Of a stretch of 12,822 nucleotides of DNA, positions 1 through 6,525 are shown piece after piece. This stretch comes from an uncultured Rikenellaceae bacterium (GTDB lineage Bacteria; Bacteroidota; Bacteroidia; Bacteroidales; UBA932). How positions within the stretch are numbered: position 1 is the first letter of the stretch; each line of letters starts with the position of its first letter. The notes under the pieces are model-generated. The model did no database searches. It was not told where the DNA came from and saw nothing but the letters and a program-made list of their open reading frames with translations. The stretch lies in NCBI GenBank assembly GCA_937906485.1, contig CALCYB010000028.1, forward strand, positions 1 to 12,822, written 5' to 3'. The position numbers were made by a program, and so were the translations under genes.

Positions 1-328
1 CACCGCGGCGGTTGAGCAGTTTGCGTACAATGGCGGCCTGCTCGGGATGTTCGTATTGGCCGGTGCTGCCGTACAATTCTCCCAAAGCTTGTTTGGTGAT
101 ATCATCCTTAGTGGGACCAAGTCCCCCGGTAGTGATGATAATATCATATTGCTCAAGGAGTCGGCTTAATTGTCCAAGGATCTCATGCCGTTCATCACCG
201 ATGGAAATCATCGTGCCTACACGGATACCCAAGGAGTTGAGAGCTTTGGCAATGTGCGAAGAATTGGTATCGACGATCTGTCCAATCAGGATTTCATCGC
301 CAATGGTACATACGGCTGCAGTTTTCAT
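1..328 (-). CDS. cinA: CinA-family protein (competence/damage-inducible protein A), N-terminal part, cut by left window edge
   Basis: The reading frame starts at an ATG (complement of 326-328) and stays open to base 1, giving about 109 residues without a stop. The N-terminus reads as a molybdopterin-binding (MoCF/MogA-like) fold typical of CinA: GDEILIGQIVDTNS at residues 10-23 and TTGGLGPTKDD at residues 66-76. Full CinA proteins are about 410-420 residues. They carry this domain first and, in many species, a nicotinamide-nucleotide amidohydrolase (PncC) domain at the C-terminus, which recycles the NMN released by NAD-dependent DNA ligase. Whether the C-terminal domain is present cannot be seen here. 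The gene starts 12 bases after the pyrD stop codon on the same strand, so the two are probably co-transcribed. The name rests on motifs and is secure; the in vivo role is inferred from the family. Confidence 0.93.
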   Translation of the reverse strand, partial: MKTAAVCTIGDEILIGQIVDTNSSHIAKALNSLGIRVGTMISIGDERHEILGQLSRLLEQYDIIITTGGLGPTKDDITKQALGELYGSTGQYEHPEQAAIVRKLLNRRG

Positions 329-340
329 GGTTGTTGTTCT

Positions 341-1378
341 CTATGCTTTCAATGCACTCAGGTGCTTCAGCATTTTTCGTACCAAACCCGGTCCTTTGAA
401 GATGAAGCCGGAGTAGATTTGAATCAAAGAGGCTCCGGATTCGAGCATTTCTTGGGCTTGTTGGGGGGTCATGATGCCACCGACAGCCACAATCGGCAGG
501 GTTCCGTGTGTTCGTTGATGGATGTAGCGTACAAATTCCAGACTCTTGTGATAGAGGGGCGCCCCACTCAAGCCGCCATCCCCGATTTCCTGAATCCGTT
601 CTTGTGAGGCCCTTAAAGTGGCAGGACGTTCTCGGGTGGTGTTGGTTGCCAATACGCCGTCAATGCCGGAAATCATGACCATGTCAATGATTTCGTCCAA
701 TTGGGCCTTGGGAATGTCCGGAGATAGTTTCAGCAGGATAGGACGGTAGTCGTCGAAATAGCGGCGCAAGGTCAGCAGCCGGTCGATGATTTCGGACAAA
801 TTGTTGATGTCCTGGAGTTTGGTCAAGTCTTTGACATTGGGGCAAGATACATTCAATACAAAATAGTCCACGAAATCATAAAGCATGGAGAAGGATTTTT
901 CAAGGTCTTTCCATGCATCTTCGTTGCTGGTTTTGCTGGCTTTGCTGATGTTGCCCCCGATGATGAGCTTGGGCTTGTCTTTCTTGAGGCGATCCACCAC
1001 ATACTTTACACCAAAGTTGTTGATACCCATTCGGTTGATCAGGGCTTCATCTTGGGGAAGACGAAACAGACGGGGTTTGGGGTTGCCCGGCTGTCCTTCT
1101 GGAGTGATGGAACCGATTTCCACAAATCCGAACCCGAAATTGTTCATGATGTTGTAGTATTCGCCGTTCTTGTCAAAACCGGCAGCCAACCCGACCGGAT
1201 TCTTGAAATGAATGCCGAATACCTCCCGTTCCAGATTGGGGTTTTTATAGGTGTAGAACAATCGGAGAATGGCATTGGCTCCAGGAATAAAAGAGAGGAT
1301 GCGGAGCAGCATCATTGTAATGCCATGAGCCCGTTCCGGAGAGAAGAGGAACAAAATGGGTTTAAGTAGTTTGTACAT
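341..1378 (-). CDS. pyrD: Dihydroorotate dehydrogenase, class 2-like (quinone-dependent)
   Basis: 345 residues, normal length for class 2 PyrD. This enzyme oxidises dihydroorotate to orotate in pyrimidine synthesis and passes electrons through FMN to membrane quinone. Residues 1-40 form the hydrophobic helical N-terminal extension that docks class 2 enzymes on the membrane. Visible motifs are PVGLAAGFDKNGE (61-73, FMN site with K70), GSITPEGQPGNPKPRLFRL (89-107), INRMGINNFG (114-123), LNVSCPN (175-181), TNTT (245-248), GGLSGAPL (268-275), AVGGI (298-302) and YSGFIFKGP (322-330). An oddity: the position matching the catalytic Ser175 of E. coli PyrD is Cys179, which is the class 1 base. It lies 92 bases downstream of the XRE regulator gene and 12 bases upstream of cinA. 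It has its own putative promoter and leader hairpin, listed separately. Confidence 0.96.
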   Translation of the reverse strand: MYKLLKPILFLFSPERAHGITMMLLRILSFIPGANAILRLFYTYKNPNLEREVFGIHFKNPVGLAAGFDKNGEYYNIMNNFGFGFVEIGSITPEGQPGNPKPRLFRLPQDEALINRMGINNFGVKYVVDRLKKDKPKLIIGGNISKASKTSNEDAWKDLEKSFSMLYDFVDYFVLNVSCPNVKDLTKLQDINNLSEIIDRLLTLRRYFDDYRPILLKLSPDIPKAQLDEIIDMVMISGIDGVLATNTTRERPATLRASQERIQEIGDGGLSGAPLYHKSLEFVRYIHQRTHGTLPIVAVGGIMTPQQAQEMLESGASLIQIYSGFIFKGPGLVRKMLKHLSALKA

Positions 1379-1399
1379 GGTCTAAGTGTTCTATTGTCG

Positions 1400-1416
1400 G
1401 TACCGACCCTCGGTAC
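1400..1416 (-). promoter_or_regulatory. Hairpin at the predicted 5' end of the pyrD mRNA
   Basis: Bases 1400-1406 pair with 1410-1416 (7 bp, 3-base loop). The downstream side also belongs to a perfect 12-base palindrome, GTCGGTACCGAC, at 1396-1407. The hairpin sits about 7 bases after the -7 element at 1423-1430, so it would form the first nucleotides of the pyrD transcript, about 20 bases before the ATG. It could stabilise the 5' end or affect initiation; no function is shown by sequence alone. Confidence 0.45.
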
Positions 1417-1422
1417 ACCGGA

Positions 1423-1430
1423 CAAAGATA
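1423..1430 (-). promoter_or_regulatory. Putative pyrD promoter -7 element (Bacteroidota type)
   Basis: On the minus strand this reads TATCTTTG, an exact match to the Bacteroidota -7 consensus TAnnTTTG. It lies 44 bases before the pyrD ATG, in the gap after the XRE gene. No good TTTG is seen at the expected -33 spacing, only a weak TTCG, so strength is uncertain. It would let pyrD-cinA be transcribed separately from the regulator gene. Confidence 0.5.
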
Positions 1431-1470
1431 GTGTATTTCTTGGGAATGCCGAAGAATTCCTTGATGGGAA

Positions 1471-1917
1471 TTAACGGGGAAAAAATTCGTCAAAACTCCC
1501 GTCGGTATAGAACACGGTGATACGGCCGATTTTTTTGGAGGGAATCGGTCCTCCAGTGCGTTCCTGCAGGGTTTTTTGTGAAAAAAGAGCCTCATTTTCA
1601 TCAGCGATATCTTGATTTCCTTGGCGTGAGTCCTCTCTGTCTGGGGAGGCGACAGCAAAAAGGGAAGGAATTTCACTTGTGCCTGTATCGGCATCCTCCA
1701 CGGTCATGGATTTGTAAGGCTTTCCGATGCCGAGCAGAAACCATTCGGCATTGATCTGCGGAAAGTGTTTGAGGAATCGCGTGATGAAATCGTACCCGGG
1801 CTTGTTCCTTCCGGAGAGGAGATGAGAGATACCGGAGCGTTGTAAACCCATGATTTCTGCAAAACGGGCGGCAGAGAGTTTTTCGAGGTCCAAAAATTGC
1901 TGTAAACGGCTATTCAT
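1471..1917 (-). CDS. XRE/Cro-CI-type helix-turn-helix regulator, 148 residues
   Basis: Residues 4-60 form a Cro/CI-type HTH: RFAEIMGLQRSGISHLLSGR (18-37) contains the two core helices, followed by the GYDFITRFLKHFPQINAEWF (41-60) segment common in short Bacteroidota XRE proteins. Residues 70-125 are a polar, probably disordered linker. The C-terminus is a small conserved-looking tail, ITVFYTDGSFDEFFPR (133-148). I chose the ATG at 1917 and not the TTG at 1941. The TTG lies inside the -7 element CAAATGTA (1939-1946 on the plus strand), so translation from it would begin upstream of the likely transcription start. Regulated genes are unknown. A palindrome in its own promoter suggests autoregulation, and its position next to pyrD makes pyrD a candidate target, both by inference. 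Confidence 0.85.
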   Translation of the reverse strand: MNSRLQQFLDLEKLSAARFAEIMGLQRSGISHLLSGRNKPGYDFITRFLKHFPQINAEWFLLGIGKPYKSMTVEDADTGTSEIPSLFAVASPDREDSRQGNQDIADENEALFSQKTLQERTGGPIPSKKIGRITVFYTDGSFDEFFPR

Positions 1918-1938
1918 GTCTGTAAACTTTTGAAAGTA

Positions 1939-1970
1939 CAAATGTAAGCAAAATTTTGTTCACAAAAATA
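1939..1970 (-). promoter_or_regulatory. Promoter and possible operator of the XRE regulator gene
   Basis: The minus strand reads TACATTTG at 1946-1939, matching TAnnTTTG, 22 bases before the chosen ATG. A second match, TATTTTTG (1970-1963), lies just upstream and could act either as a separate -7 or, with a short 16-base spacer, as the -33 TTTG. Between and across them is a perfect palindrome, TTTTGT-TC-ACAAAA (1954-1967), which is the expected size and place for an XRE repressor operator. Binding is inferred, not shown. Confidence 0.5.
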
Positions 1971-1996
1971 AAACAACAAGAAAAATAGTTGTGAAC
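1958..1996. repeat. 8-base inverted repeat GTTCACAA ... TTGTGAAC
   Basis: GTTCACAA at 1958-1965 is matched by its exact reverse complement TTGTGAAC at 1989-1996, with 23 bases between. The first arm is part of the palindrome in the regulator promoter. Centre-to-centre spacing is 31 bases, close to three helical turns, which would suit two regulator molecules binding on the same DNA face. Confidence 0.4.
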
Positions 1997-2394
1997 GCTT
2001 AGGACAAAGGGGAGAGGTCTGTGGCAGTAAGTATGCCGCAGTCAAGGCATTAAATTGAAAGGCTACATCGGAAGTTTCAGTTTAAATAAAATCGGATATA
2101 ATAGATGATTATCAGTTATTTGTGGGTTTATATCGGGTTGATTTTTGCGAATTTGGCAATCAGATCCGGTACTTGTCGGGGAATATGATGTAGTAATACT
2201 ATCAATCAAGTGTATTAACTATCTGATAAATAATAAAATAATTGGTTTAAAAATATCTGATAAGAAATAATTATAATACAATGGATAACAAAAGACAACA
2301 CTTGTTACAGCTTTAAAAAGATGATTACACATTTAAATCAACGTGGTCTTACAATGTAAACAAAAGTTGTAAACAAAAAATCAAATTTTAACGA
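1997..2394. other. AT-rich intergenic stretch without a recognisable gene
   Basis: I see no convincing coding region on either strand, no tRNA and no terminator. Composition falls well below the flanking genes, especially after about 2200. It contains two direct copies of TATCTGATAA (2220-2229 and 2254-2263, 34 bases apart) and two direct copies of TGTAAACAAAA near its right end. It separates divergently transcribed blocks, so a regulatory role is likely but unproven. A small RNA cannot be excluded. Confidence 0.5.
2355..2378 (+). repeat. Two direct repeats of TGTAAACAAAA upstream of the queA promoter
   Basis: Exact copies at 2355-2365 and 2368-2378, 13 bases start to start, ending 16 bases before the -33 TTTTG of the queA promoter. 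Position and spacing suit an activator or regulator site. The core TGTAAAC resembles the TTGTGAAC arm near the XRE promoter, so the same protein could bind both; this is inference. Confidence 0.35.
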
Positions 2395-2426
2395 TTTTGT
2401 GGTCAGACAAGTATTGGTTACTTTTG
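2395..2426 (+). promoter_or_regulatory. Promoter of the queA block (full Bacteroidota consensus)
   Basis: TTTTG at 2395-2399 is followed after 19 bases by TACTTTTG at 2419-2426, matching the Bacteroidota consensus TTTG-N19-TAnnTTTG exactly. The predicted transcription start near 2432 leaves a leader of roughly 20 bases before the queA ATG at 2455. This is the clearest promoter in the window. Confidence 0.75.
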
Positions 2427-2454
2427 CAAAAAATAATCGCTTAAATCGCCTAAA

Positions 2455-3705
2455 ATGGAGCCTCTCATTCGTATCGAAGATTTTAACTATACGCTTCCGG
2501 AAGATCGGATTCCCGCCTATCCCTTGCCTGAACGTGACGCTTCGAAACTTCTCTATTATAATAAGGGTGTCATCTCGCAGGAACATTTCCGATACCTGCC
2601 CGAACTTCTCCCCTCCAACGCTTTGATGGTATTTAATGATACTCGGGTCGTGCCTGCCCGGTTGTTTTTTAGAAAACCCAGTGGCGCTTTCATCGAGATC
2701 TTTTGTCTGGAGCCGATAACTCCTGCAGAGTACAATATTTCCTTTGCTACTGACCGGACTTGCGTATGGAGAGCTGTGGTGGGCAATGCAAAACGATGGA
2801 AAAATGGTCTAATTGATTTATATACAGGGGATAAAGGTGCTGATTTGGCTGCACTGAATTTACAGGCTGAAATGTTGGAAAGAGAACAGAACAGCTTTAT
2901 TATCCGTTTTAGCTGGGAAGGTGGTCTGCCTTTTTCCCGTGTACTGGAGCTTTGTGGCCAGGTTCCGATTCCTCCTTATTTGAATCGGGAAACGGAAGAG
3001 CTGGATTTGGAGCGTTATCAGACTTTGTACGCCCGGTATAGGGGTTCGGTTGCCGCCCCTACTGCAGGGTTGCATTTTACCGAACAGGTGCTCTCGGATA
3101 TTGATGCGAAAGGCATTAAGCGTCAGACCGTTTGCTTGCATGTAGGGGCCGGGACTTTTATGCCGGTCAAAAGTGAATACATTTCTGGGCATACGATGCA
3201 CTCCGAGCCATTTACAGTGACCCGGAAGTTGCTGGAGGATCTGCTTGCTCAAAGGGCTGTGGGGCCGGTAGTGGCTGTGGGGACTACGTCGGTAAGAACA
3301 TTGGAGTCCTTGTATTACCTGGGTAAGCATTGTCTGGAGGCGGGGCCTGCTATCTGGAAGCCGGATGCTGTGGCGCAATGGGAGCCTTATCAAGGGGATG
3401 GTCCATCTACAGAAGATATTTTGATGGCATTGTTGGAATATTTAAAAATCAATAATTTGGAAGAAATGACAGCAAGGACTCGGATCATCATTGTTCCTGG
3501 CTATCAGTTTCATATTGTGGATGGATTGGTGACCAATTTTCACCAACCGCAAAGTACCCTTCTGCTGTTGATTTCGGCCTTTGTCGGAGGTGGAAATGAG
3601 CGTTGGCGCTCCATTTATGAGTTTGCTTTGTCGCATGATTTTCGCTTCTTAAGTTATGGAGATTCCTCGCTGCTGGTGAGGGAGTCGGAAAAATGGCAAT
3701 TGTAA
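2455..3705 (+). CDS. queA: S-adenosylmethionine:tRNA ribosyltransferase-isomerase-like protein (QueA family, long form)
   Basis: 416 residues. QueA transfers the ribosyl part of S-adenosylmethionine to preQ1 in the wobble position of certain tRNAs, making epoxyqueuosine. Family motifs run in order: DRIPAYPLPERD (17-28), NDTRVVPARL (61-70), PIPPYL (171-176), GSVAAPTAGLHFT (197-209), HVGAGTF (229-235), VAVGTTSVRTLE (273-284), GYQF (349-352) and TNFHQPQSTLLLL (360-372). It is about 60 residues longer than the 356-residue E. coli enzyme. Much of the extra length lies between RTLE and the PGYQF motif (about residues 285-347). Start is the ATG at 2455, the only one fitting the motif spacing and the promoter. 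The lipoprotein gene follows after 27 bases. Family membership is sure; that this long form makes epoxyqueuosine, and is not a paralogue of changed role, is inferred. Confidence 0.9.
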   Translation: MEPLIRIEDFNYTLPEDRIPAYPLPERDASKLLYYNKGVISQEHFRYLPELLPSNALMVFNDTRVVPARLFFRKPSGAFIEIFCLEPITPAEYNISFATDRTCVWRAVVGNAKRWKNGLIDLYTGDKGADLAALNLQAEMLEREQNSFIIRFSWEGGLPFSRVLELCGQVPIPPYLNRETEELDLERYQTLYARYRGSVAAPTAGLHFTEQVLSDIDAKGIKRQTVCLHVGAGTFMPVKSEYISGHTMHSEPFTVTRKLLEDLLAQRAVGPVVAVGTTSVRTLESLYYLGKHCLEAGPAIWKPDAVAQWEPYQGDGPSTEDILMALLEYLKINNLEEMTARTRIIIVPGYQFHIVDGLVTNFHQPQSTLLLLISAFVGGGNERWRSIYEFALSHDFRFLSYGDSSLLVRESEKWQL

Positions 3706-3732
3706 ACGTTGTAACAGTCAAAGAGTAAGTTT

Positions 3733-4608
3733 ATGAAGAAGATGTGGTGGAACCTGGCCATTGGGGCCTGGATGATGAGTTTGTTTATCGGGGTCTCGTG
3801 TGCACGTCAGGAGGGAGTCCCTCAGATCTCCGATCGTGTGAATGCCGGGATTCAAGGACCGGTTATGGAAATGTCTCAATTTGATTATGAGGCAGTTGAT
3901 TCAGAAAATGGTCTGGTGGCTGCGTATGAGGACCCTTTGATAAATACGGTCTGTCTGTTTAATGAACAGGGGATTTTGCTGGAGCAGTATGTACGGATGG
4001 CTCCCCGTTCCGGTGGGGATCCGGAATTCATGATTCTTTCTATCCTGGATGACCAGGGACGGGTGATGGAGCAGGAAGGTGGCGATCCTGGACAGGAGGG
4101 TTATTTCAAGCACTTCAATACCTATGAACAGGGACGTCTTGTCCGTCAGGTGCGTTTGCCGGAAGGGGTCGATCTGGCGTATTCGTATGAGGAGAATGGT
4201 CGGAAAACTACGGTTGTTGGTCGGAATTTGGAGACTGGGGAATTGGTCTGGACAAAGACGCGGACCTTCAATCAAAATGGATATTTATTAAGTGAATTAC
4301 TTGTTGATTCTAATGGAAATAAAGTATCTGATCTAAATCAGAGTTATAGGTTAGAAGATGCCTTGGAAAAACGCGTGGTCGGCTACTGGGAAGGGGGAGA
4401 TTGGATCGAGGAGGAAACCACCTGGATCTACGATGAACAAGGCCGTCCTATCCAGGAGGAGACGGGGTATGTAGGGACCGGATTCTCGGTTGTGACCACC
4501 TATTCGGATTTCGATGAATTCGGGAATTGGCGCCGGTCGGAAGTGCGTGATCATTCCGGGCTTCCTTTTCGGGTTTCTTTCCGTCGGTTTACCTATTATC
4601 CGGGATAA
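3733..4608 (+). CDS. Probable lipoprotein with degenerate YD-like repeats, function unknown
   Basis: 291 residues. The N-terminus has MKK, a hydrophobic segment (about 8-20) and Cys23 in IGVSC, a plausible but not ideal lipobox (Gly at -3). The protein would then be exported and lipid-anchored. The rest holds about seven short units of the form aromatic or Leu-D/N/E-x-x/-G-x-L/V/R-x-x-E: near residues 76-86, 105-115, 131-140, 152-162, 179-192, 233-243 and 260-273 (FDEFGNWRRSEVRD). These recall the YD/RHS-like beta-hairpin repeats found in many Bacteroidota surface proteins. No catalytic motif is visible. It follows queA by 27 bases without a terminator or a clear promoter, so it is likely co-transcribed, but a shared function is not suggested. 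A patch at about 4268-4360 is markedly more AT-rich than the rest of the gene. Confidence 0.75.
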   Translation: MKKMWWNLAIGAWMMSLFIGVSCARQEGVPQISDRVNAGIQGPVMEMSQFDYEAVDSENGLVAAYEDPLINTVCLFNEQGILLEQYVRMAPRSGGDPEFMILSILDDQGRVMEQEGGDPGQEGYFKHFNTYEQGRLVRQVRLPEGVDLAYSYEENGRKTTVVGRNLETGELVWTKTRTFNQNGYLLSELLVDSNGNKVSDLNQSYRLEDALEKRVVGYWEGGDWIEEETTWIYDEQGRPIQEETGYVGTGFSVVTTYSDFDEFGNWRRSEVRDHSGLPFRVSFRRFTYYPG

Positions 4609-4613
4609 TTTAC

Positions 4614-4621
4614 TATCTTTG
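4614..4621 (+). promoter_or_regulatory. Putative -7 element for the acyl-CoA synthetase block
   Basis: TATCTTTG matches TAnnTTTG exactly and starts 6 bases after the lipoprotein stop codon. The expected transcription start near 4627 gives a leader of about 37 bases before the ATG at 4664. A TTTA at 4588-4591 is the nearest -33-like sequence, with a long 22-base spacer. A new transcript from here would separate the lipid-related genes from queA. Confidence 0.5.
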
Positions 4622-4663
4622 TGGAGCTATACCTAAACCTAACCTTTTATTATTTTGACTTTT

Positions 4664-6520
4664 ATGAAGAATACCATTATTGATCTTTTTGAGAATTCGG
4701 TTGCTCGCTTCGGGGATGAGCCGTTTATGTACGAGAAGCTGTCCGCCAAATTTGAACCGACTTCCTTTAATCAGTTGAGAGATATCGTATATGACTTTGG
4801 TGCAGGGCTTTGTGTAGCGGGTATCGCCCCGAAAGACAATGTGGCCCTGTTGTCAGAGGGACGTAATCTGTGGATTGCCGCTGAATTGGCCTTGTTGTAT
4901 GCAGGTGCGGTGTCCGTACCGCTTTCCGTCAAACTGGAAGAGAGCAATGATCTGCTTTTCCGTTTGCGTCATGCAGCGTGTTCGACCATCATTGTTTCCG
5001 GACAGCAACTCAACAAAATCCGCGTAATCCGTGATCAGTTGCCGGATTTGAAACGTATTGTGCTGTTGGATCCGGTTGCGGACAAGCAGGAAGGGGAAGT
5101 GTATTACCAAGAGTTGGTCGAGCAAGGAAAAGTCTGGCTGAAAGCCCATAAAGAAGAGTTCTTGAAGATTGGACAATCTATTCAGAATAATGACCTTGCA
5201 ACGATTACCTATACCTCTGGTACAACTGCTGATCCGAAGGGCGTCTGCCTGACTCACCGCAATTATACGGCCAATGTGGACCAGTCCCTGGGGCTGATTC
5301 CCATCCGGAAAGGATACAAGATGTTGATCCTATTGCCTTTGGATCACTGTTTCGCCCATGTGGTCGGTTTTTACTCCATGATGAAGAACGGCGGTCGCAT
5401 CGCAACGGTACCTGCCGGAAAGACCCCGATGGAGGGGTTGCGGAACATTCCGATGGCTATCAAGGAGTTCCGTCCGAATGTGATGATGTCTGTGCCGGCC
5501 ATTGCCAAGAACTTCAAGAAGAACATCGAACAGACTGTGCGTGCGAGTGGCAAGTTTGCCGAACGCCTGTTCAATTTCGGTCTGAAGACAGCGATCCGGT
5601 ACAACAAGGAAGGCGCAAACAAGGGCAGTGGCGGAACCTTCTTCCTCAAGCCTATTGTATGGGCCTGTGACAAACTGGTGTTCAAGAAAGTGCGTCAAGG
5701 ATTGGGTGGAGAGCTGGATTTCTTTGTGGGTGGTGGTGCCTTGCTGGATATTGACCTGCAGAAGTTCTACTATGCCATCGGTATTCCGATGCTCCAGGGA
5801 TACGGCCTCTCGGAAGCTACTCCGGTCATTTCTGCCAATACCTTGAAAAAACACCGTCTCGGTTCTTCGGGTGTGCTGGTGACTCCTATGGATATCAAGA
5901 TTCTGGATGAGGAAGGACGCGAATGTCCGACTGGGAAATCCGGTGAGATCGTGATCCGTGGCGAGAACGTGATGGCCGGCTACTGGAAGAATCCCAAATC
6001 GACGGCAGAAACCGTGAAAGACGGTTGGTTGCATACCGGAGATATGGGTTATCTGCACGAGAGCGGTCTGTTGTACGTGTTGGGACGTTTCAAGAGCCTG
6101 CTGATTGCTTCAGACGGTGAAAAATATGCCCCGGAAGGCATTGAGGAGTGCATTACGGAAAAGTTGCCCTATGTGAACAATACGATGATGTACAACAACC
6201 AGTCGCCCTATACGATATGTGTGCTGGATGTGGACAAAGGAAAATTGCCGCAAGGGGCAGAGGGAGCACGCAAAATCCGTGAGGACCTGGATAAATTCCG
6301 TGCAGGCCGCGAATTTGGCGGACTCTTCCCGGACCGCTGGTTGCCGGCAACCTTTATCGTCGCGGATGAGCCTTTTTCTGAAAAGAACAGGATGATCAAC
6401 AGTACCATGAAGATGGTGCGTTCAAAGGTGGAAGCGGCTTATCGTGATCGCATTGAATACGCCTTTACTCCAGAAGGAAAGGATCCCGCTAATAAATATA
6501 ACGTTAAAGCATTAAGTTAA
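4664..6520 (+). CDS. AMP-forming long-chain acyl-CoA synthetase-like enzyme
   Basis: 618 residues from the ATG at 4664; an in-frame TTG at 4655 is possible but less likely. Members of this ANL superfamily activate a carboxylic acid with ATP to an acyl-adenylate and then form a thioester, usually with CoA. Core motifs are present: YTSGTTADPKGV (183-194, ATP phosphate loop), GYGLSEATP (379-387), LHTGDMG (456-462) and LGRFKS (473-478). The likely catalytic Lys of the mobile C-terminal domain is K583 in NSTMKM. Length and motifs fit the long-chain fatty acid group better than acetyl-CoA synthetase. It starts a tight gene set: the M28 peptidase begins 5 bases after its stop, and an acyltransferase follows. 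The product may therefore feed acyl chains to that acyltransferase. Substrate chain length is inferred. Confidence 0.9.
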   Translation: MKNTIIDLFENSVARFGDEPFMYEKLSAKFEPTSFNQLRDIVYDFGAGLCVAGIAPKDNVALLSEGRNLWIAAELALLYAGAVSVPLSVKLEESNDLLFRLRHAACSTIIVSGQQLNKIRVIRDQLPDLKRIVLLDPVADKQEGEVYYQELVEQGKVWLKAHKEEFLKIGQSIQNNDLATITYTSGTTADPKGVCLTHRNYTANVDQSLGLIPIRKGYKMLILLPLDHCFAHVVGFYSMMKNGGRIATVPAGKTPMEGLRNIPMAIKEFRPNVMMSVPAIAKNFKKNIEQTVRASGKFAERLFNFGLKTAIRYNKEGANKGSGGTFFLKPIVWACDKLVFKKVRQGLGGELDFFVGGGALLDIDLQKFYYAIGIPMLQGYGLSEATPVISANTLKKHRLGSSGVLVTPMDIKILDEEGRECPTGKSGEIVIRGENVMAGYWKNPKSTAETVKDGWLHTGDMGYLHESGLLYVLGRFKSLLIASDGEKYAPEGIEECITEKLPYVNNTMMYNNQSPYTICVLDVDKGKLPQGAEGARKIREDLDKFRAGREFGGLFPDRWLPATFIVADEPFSEKNRMINSTMKMVRSKVEAAYRDRIEYAFTPEGKDPANKYNVKALS

Positions 6521-6525
6521 GCTAT

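Noticed and set aside
170..607. 145-residue open frame on the plus strand across cinA and pyrD
   Set aside because: It is antisense to two genes with strong family motifs and crosses the gap between them.
1455..1472. Hairpin AATTCC-TTGATG-GGAATT at the XRE stop codon
   Set aside because: Short 6-bp stem without a T-run on the minus strand, so not supported as a terminator.
1362..1694. 110-residue open frame on the minus strand overlapping the XRE gene
   Set aside because: It lies out of frame across the XRE gene and the pyrD promoter, has no recognisable motif, and the XRE frame has a clear HTH and a promoter.
4655..4663. TTG start for the acyl-CoA synthetase
   Set aside because: It adds only three residues and an ATG follows in frame; no evidence favours TTG.
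5330..6058. 242-residue open frame on the minus strand inside the acyl-CoA synthetase gene
   Set aside because: Antisense to a gene with full ANL motifs; the translation is rich in His, Arg and Thr, as expected of a shadow frame.
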